Under the pieces are notes generated by a model that searched no databases, was not told the origin of the DNA, and worked only from the letters and a program-made list of their open reading frames with translations. Of a DNA stretch of 64,000 bases, positions 61,672 to 64,000 are shown in pieces; the stretch's first letter is position 1; the number at the start of each line of letters is the position of its first letter. Position numbers and translations under genes: made by a program. Source of the DNA: Hymenobacter psychrotolerans DSM 18569 (GTDB lineage: Bacteria; Bacteroidota; Bacteroidia; Cytophagales; Hymenobacteraceae); contig NZ_FRAS01000001.1 of NCBI RefSeq assembly GCF_900142395.1, forward strand, positions 248,001 to 312,000, read 5' to 3'.

Positions 61672-63318
61672 TTGAGAAGACGTGATTTTGTGGGGCTTAC
61701 CGGTCTGGCGGCCGGCAGCCTGTTGCTCCCGAGCCTGCCCGGCATGGGCGGCATCTTTGTGGAGCCTGAGCAGCTGCTCGACACCATCGACCCGGCCCTG
61801 AAAAAGCGGCTGGCCGATGCGGCTCTGAACGCCGCCAAAGCGACCGGGGCCAGCTACACCGATGTGCGCATTGGGCGCTACCTCAACCAGTACGTGTTTA
61901 CGCGCGAAAAGCAGGTGCAGAACATCGTCAGCACGGAAAGCTTTGGAGCGGGCGTGCGGGCTTTGGTAAACGGTGCCTGGGGCTTTGCGGCCACCAATAC
62001 CGTGACGGAGGCCGGCCTGGCGGAAGCTGCCCGCACGGCCGTGGCCATTGCCAAAGCCAACCAGAAAGTGCAGAAAACGCCGGTGCAGCTGGCCCCGCAG
62101 AAAGGCTACGGCGAGGTGTCGTGGAAAACCCCGATTGAAAGAAACTTCTTCGAGGTGCCCGTAAAGGAGAAAGTAGACCTGCTGCTGGCCGCCAACGGCA
62201 AAGCCCTGGACAACGGCGCCAGCTACGTCAACTCCGCCCTGTTTCAGGTGAACGAGCAGAAGTATTTCGCCTCTACCGATGGCTCCTACATCGACCAGGA
62301 TATCCACCGCATCTGGCCCACGTTTGATGTAACGGTCGTAGACCGCACCACGGGCAAGTTCCGCTCGCGCGGCTCCATGGCCTCGCCGATGGGACTGGGC
62401 TACGAGTACCTGACGCCCCGCGCCAGTGATAAAATGGCCGGTCCGCAGGGCACCAGTGTCATTGGCTACAAGCAGCGCTACGACATGCTGGAAGATGCTG
62501 CCCTGGCCGCCAGGCAGGCCAAGGAAAAACTCACCTGCAAGAGCGTAGTACCCGGCAAATACGACCTGGTGCTCGACCCCTCACACCTGGGCCTGACCAT
62601 CCATGAAAGCGTGGGCCACCCGCTGGAGCTGGACCGCGTGCTGGGCTATGAAGCCAACTATGCCGGTACCAGCTTCGCCACCCTCGACTGGAAAGCCAAA
62701 GGCGCGCCTTACGGCTCCAAGCAGGTCAACATCGTAGCCGATAAGCTGCAGCCCGGCTCGCTGGGCGCGGTAGGTTACGACGACGAAGGCGTGAAGACCA
62801 AAGAGTGGGACCTGATTAAGGAAGGCAAGCTGGTAGACTACCAGAAAATCCGCGACCAGGCCCACATCCTCGGCCAGAAAGAGTCGGATGGCTGCTGCTA
62901 CGCCGACTCGTGGAGCAGCGTGCAGTTCCAGCGCATGCCCAATGTGAGCCTACGGCCCGGCAAAGACAAGCTGAGCGTGGATGAGATGATCAGCAAAGTA
63001 GACAAGGGCATCTACATTGCCGGCGAAGGCTCCTACTCCATCGACCAGCAGCGCTATAATTTCCAGTTCGGCGGTAAAGTGTTCTATGCCATCGAAAAAG
63101 GCAAGATTGCCGGTATGCTCGAAGACGTAGCCTATCAGGCGAACACCCAGGAGTTCTGGAACAGCTGCGCCGGCAGCTGCGACGCTTCCGACTACCGGTT
63201 CCTGGGCACGTTCTTCGATGGCAAGGGCCAGCCCAGCCAGGTGTCGGCCGTGAGCCACGGCTCCAGTACCACGCGCTTCAACGGCGTCAACGTCATCAAT
63301 ACGGCCCGCAAAATTTAA
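61672..63318 (+). CDS. TldD-like metalloprotease with Tat signal, copy 3
   Basis: About 548 residues from a TTG at 61672, placed by alignment with copy 2 (MRRRDFVGLTGLAAGSLL versus MKRRDFVGLTGLATGALF). Twin-arginine signal, zinc motif HESVGH (311-316) and Cys segment FWNSCAGSCDASDYR are all present. The central third is closest to copy 2 (KTKEWDLIKEGKLVDYQKIR), while other parts are closest to copy 1 (FEVPVKEKVDLLLAAN, LSVDEMISKVDKGIYIAG), so it appears mosaic. A second tldE-like gene starts 81 bases after the stop, giving another D-E pair. Confidence 0.85.
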   Translation: MRRRDFVGLTGLAAGSLLLPSLPGMGGIFVEPEQLLDTIDPALKKRLADAALNAAKATGASYTDVRIGRYLNQYVFTREKQVQNIVSTESFGAGVRALVNGAWGFAATNTVTEAGLAEAARTAVAIAKANQKVQKTPVQLAPQKGYGEVSWKTPIERNFFEVPVKEKVDLLLAANGKALDNGASYVNSALFQVNEQKYFASTDGSYIDQDIHRIWPTFDVTVVDRTTGKFRSRGSMASPMGLGYEYLTPRASDKMAGPQGTSVIGYKQRYDMLEDAALAARQAKEKLTCKSVVPGKYDLVLDPSHLGLTIHESVGHPLELDRVLGYEANYAGTSFATLDWKAKGAPYGSKQVNIVADKLQPGSLGAVGYDDEGVKTKEWDLIKEGKLVDYQKIRDQAHILGQKESDGCCYADSWSSVQFQRMPNVSLRPGKDKLSVDEMISKVDKGIYIAGEGSYSIDQQRYNFQFGGKVFYAIEKGKIAGMLEDVAYQANTQEFWNSCAGSCDASDYRFLGTFFDGKGQPSQVSAVSHGSSTTRFNGVNVINTARKI

Positions 63319-63332
63319 ATGCTGATTGCCTC

Positions 63333-63397
63333 TTGTTGATTGCTATTGCTCAAACACTTATCAATCAACAACTAACAATCACTACACAGCAATCAAC
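63333..63397. repeat. Inverted repeats between tldD copy 3 and tldE copy 2
   Basis: TTGTTGATTG (63333-63342) is complementary to CAATCAACAA (63362-63371), and GTTGATTGCT (63335-63344) also to AGCAATCAAC (63388-63397). The right copies end directly before the tldE start codon. Confidence 0.75.
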
Positions 63398-63399
63398 AT

Positions 63400-64000
63400 A
63401 TGGCAATTCTTTCCAAAGATGAAGCGCAGGCTATTCTCAAAAAAGTCCTTGGCTTCTCCACCGCCGACGAGTGCGCCGCCCAGCTTACCGGCAGCACCAC
63501 CGGCAATATCCGCTACGCCCGCAACGCGGTAAGCACGGCCGGCTCTTCCAGCAACGTGAGCCTGGGGGTGGAAGCCCGCTTCGGCAAACGCTCCGGCGTG
63601 GCTACCTGCAACCAGTTTGATGACGCCACGCTGCGCCGCTGCGTGCAGCGGGCCGAGGAAATTGCGCGCCTCGCTCCCGAAGACCCGGAATACGTGCCGA
63701 TGCTGGGCCCGCAGCAATTCCTGACGCCCATCACCTACGCTGCCAGCACCGCCGCTATCAGCCCCGACTTCCGGGCCCAGGTAGCGGCCGACAGCATTGC
63801 GCTGTGCGAAGGCCGCAAGCTCACGGCCGCCGGCTACCTCGAAGATGGCCCCAGCTTCACGGCTATCCGCAACAGCAAGGGGCTGGAAGGCTACCAGCAG
63901 CTCACCAACCTCGACTTTTCGGTGACGGTGCGCACGGCCGATGGCACCGGCTCGGGCTACGCCGTGGGCGACTTCACGGACGTAACCAAGTTCGACACCA
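63400..64000 (+). CDS. TldE/PmbA-like protein, copy 2 (cut by window end)
   Basis: The ATG at 63400 opens a frame that stays open to the window end, 200 codons. The product begins MAILSKDEAQAILKKVLGF, nearly the same as copy 1, and keeps ECAAQLTGSTTGN, KRSGVATCNQFDDATLRR, RNSKGLEGYQQLTNLDFS and RTADGTGSGYA. About 245 more residues are expected downstream. Like copy 1 it has no signal peptide. It is probably the partner of tldD copy 3. Confidence 0.88.
   Translation, partial: MAILSKDEAQAILKKVLGFSTADECAAQLTGSTTGNIRYARNAVSTAGSSSNVSLGVEARFGKRSGVATCNQFDDATLRRCVQRAEEIARLAPEDPEYVPMLGPQQFLTPITYAASTAAISPDFRAQVAADSIALCEGRKLTAAGYLEDGPSFTAIRNSKGLEGYQQLTNLDFSVTVRTADGTGSGYAVGDFTDVTKFDT

Noticed and set aside
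63326..63532. Short frame over the start of tldE copy 2
   Set aside because: It is a shifted reading (Pro/Ser/Ala-rich) of the real gene that starts at 63400, whose product matches tldE copy 1.
56627..64000. Complete RiPP or microcin biosynthetic cluster
   Set aside because: TldD/TldE genes suggest peptide processing, but no precursor peptide, modification enzyme or dedicated exporter was recognised in the window.

Overview
The window looks like a chromosomal segment of a GC-rich Bacteroidota bacterium, most probably Hymenobacteraceae (Hymenobacter-like). This is inferred from gene content: a SusC/SusD pair, DUF4249 lipoproteins next to a TonB-dependent receptor, several secreted proteins with type IX secretion (T9SS) C-terminal sorting domains, a YpdA-type bacillithiol reductase, MgtE, and promoter-like TTG...TAnnTTTG elements. 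No rRNA, tRNA, CRISPR array, integrase or transposase gene was recognised.

Layout. 1-6.1 kb: end of a TonB-dependent receptor, two tandem DUF4249 lipoproteins with a third-copy remnant between them, and an MG2/plug-like secreted protein, all on + and probably one operon. 6.1-9.4 kb: DUF1684 protein and a delta-60-repeat T9SS protein on -. 9.6-14.2 kb: polA, a DoxX-like membrane protein, YpdA. 14.2-17.9 kb: GDSL lipoprotein, FadL-type porin and a cyanophycinase-like peptidase on -. 18-27.7 kb: an orphan T9SS tail beside a 12-C run, another T9SS protein, a peroxiredoxin-like protein, mgtE, arfB, an NTF2-like protein, a GIN-domain gene broken by an amber codon, a double-PA14 T9SS protein, a small outer-membrane-like protein and a FabH-type synthase. 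27.7-40.4 kb: T9SS metalloprotease, DUF72, RlpA, small beta-barrel, penicillin acylase, a protein with four TonB C-terminal domains, a lipase-like lipoprotein, an unidentified lipoprotein and a small carboxypeptidase-regulatory-like protein.

40.7-47.8 kb: a TolC / universal stress protein / HlyD / DHA2-MFS efflux operon on -, divergent from a GAF-GAF-AAA+ sigma-54 activator; a candidate -24/-12 promoter lies in front of the operon. 47.8-50.3 kb: an M1 aminopeptidase. 50.8-56.4 kb: a 41-residue charged protein, a two-gene McrBC restriction system whose McrB has an atypical N-terminus, then a susC that has lost roughly its first 60% and carries a frameshift, followed by an intact susD. 56.6-64 kb: a tandem array of TldD/TldE (PmbA)-like genes in the order D-E-D-D-E. 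Its three TldD proteins carry twin-arginine signals, and the last gene is cut by the window end.

The strongest leads are the exported TldD/TldE array with mosaic paralogues, the McrBC module abutting a decapitated susC, the sigma-54-linked efflux operon, and recombination traces (DUF4249 homogenised block, octamer repeat, intergenic inverted repeats).
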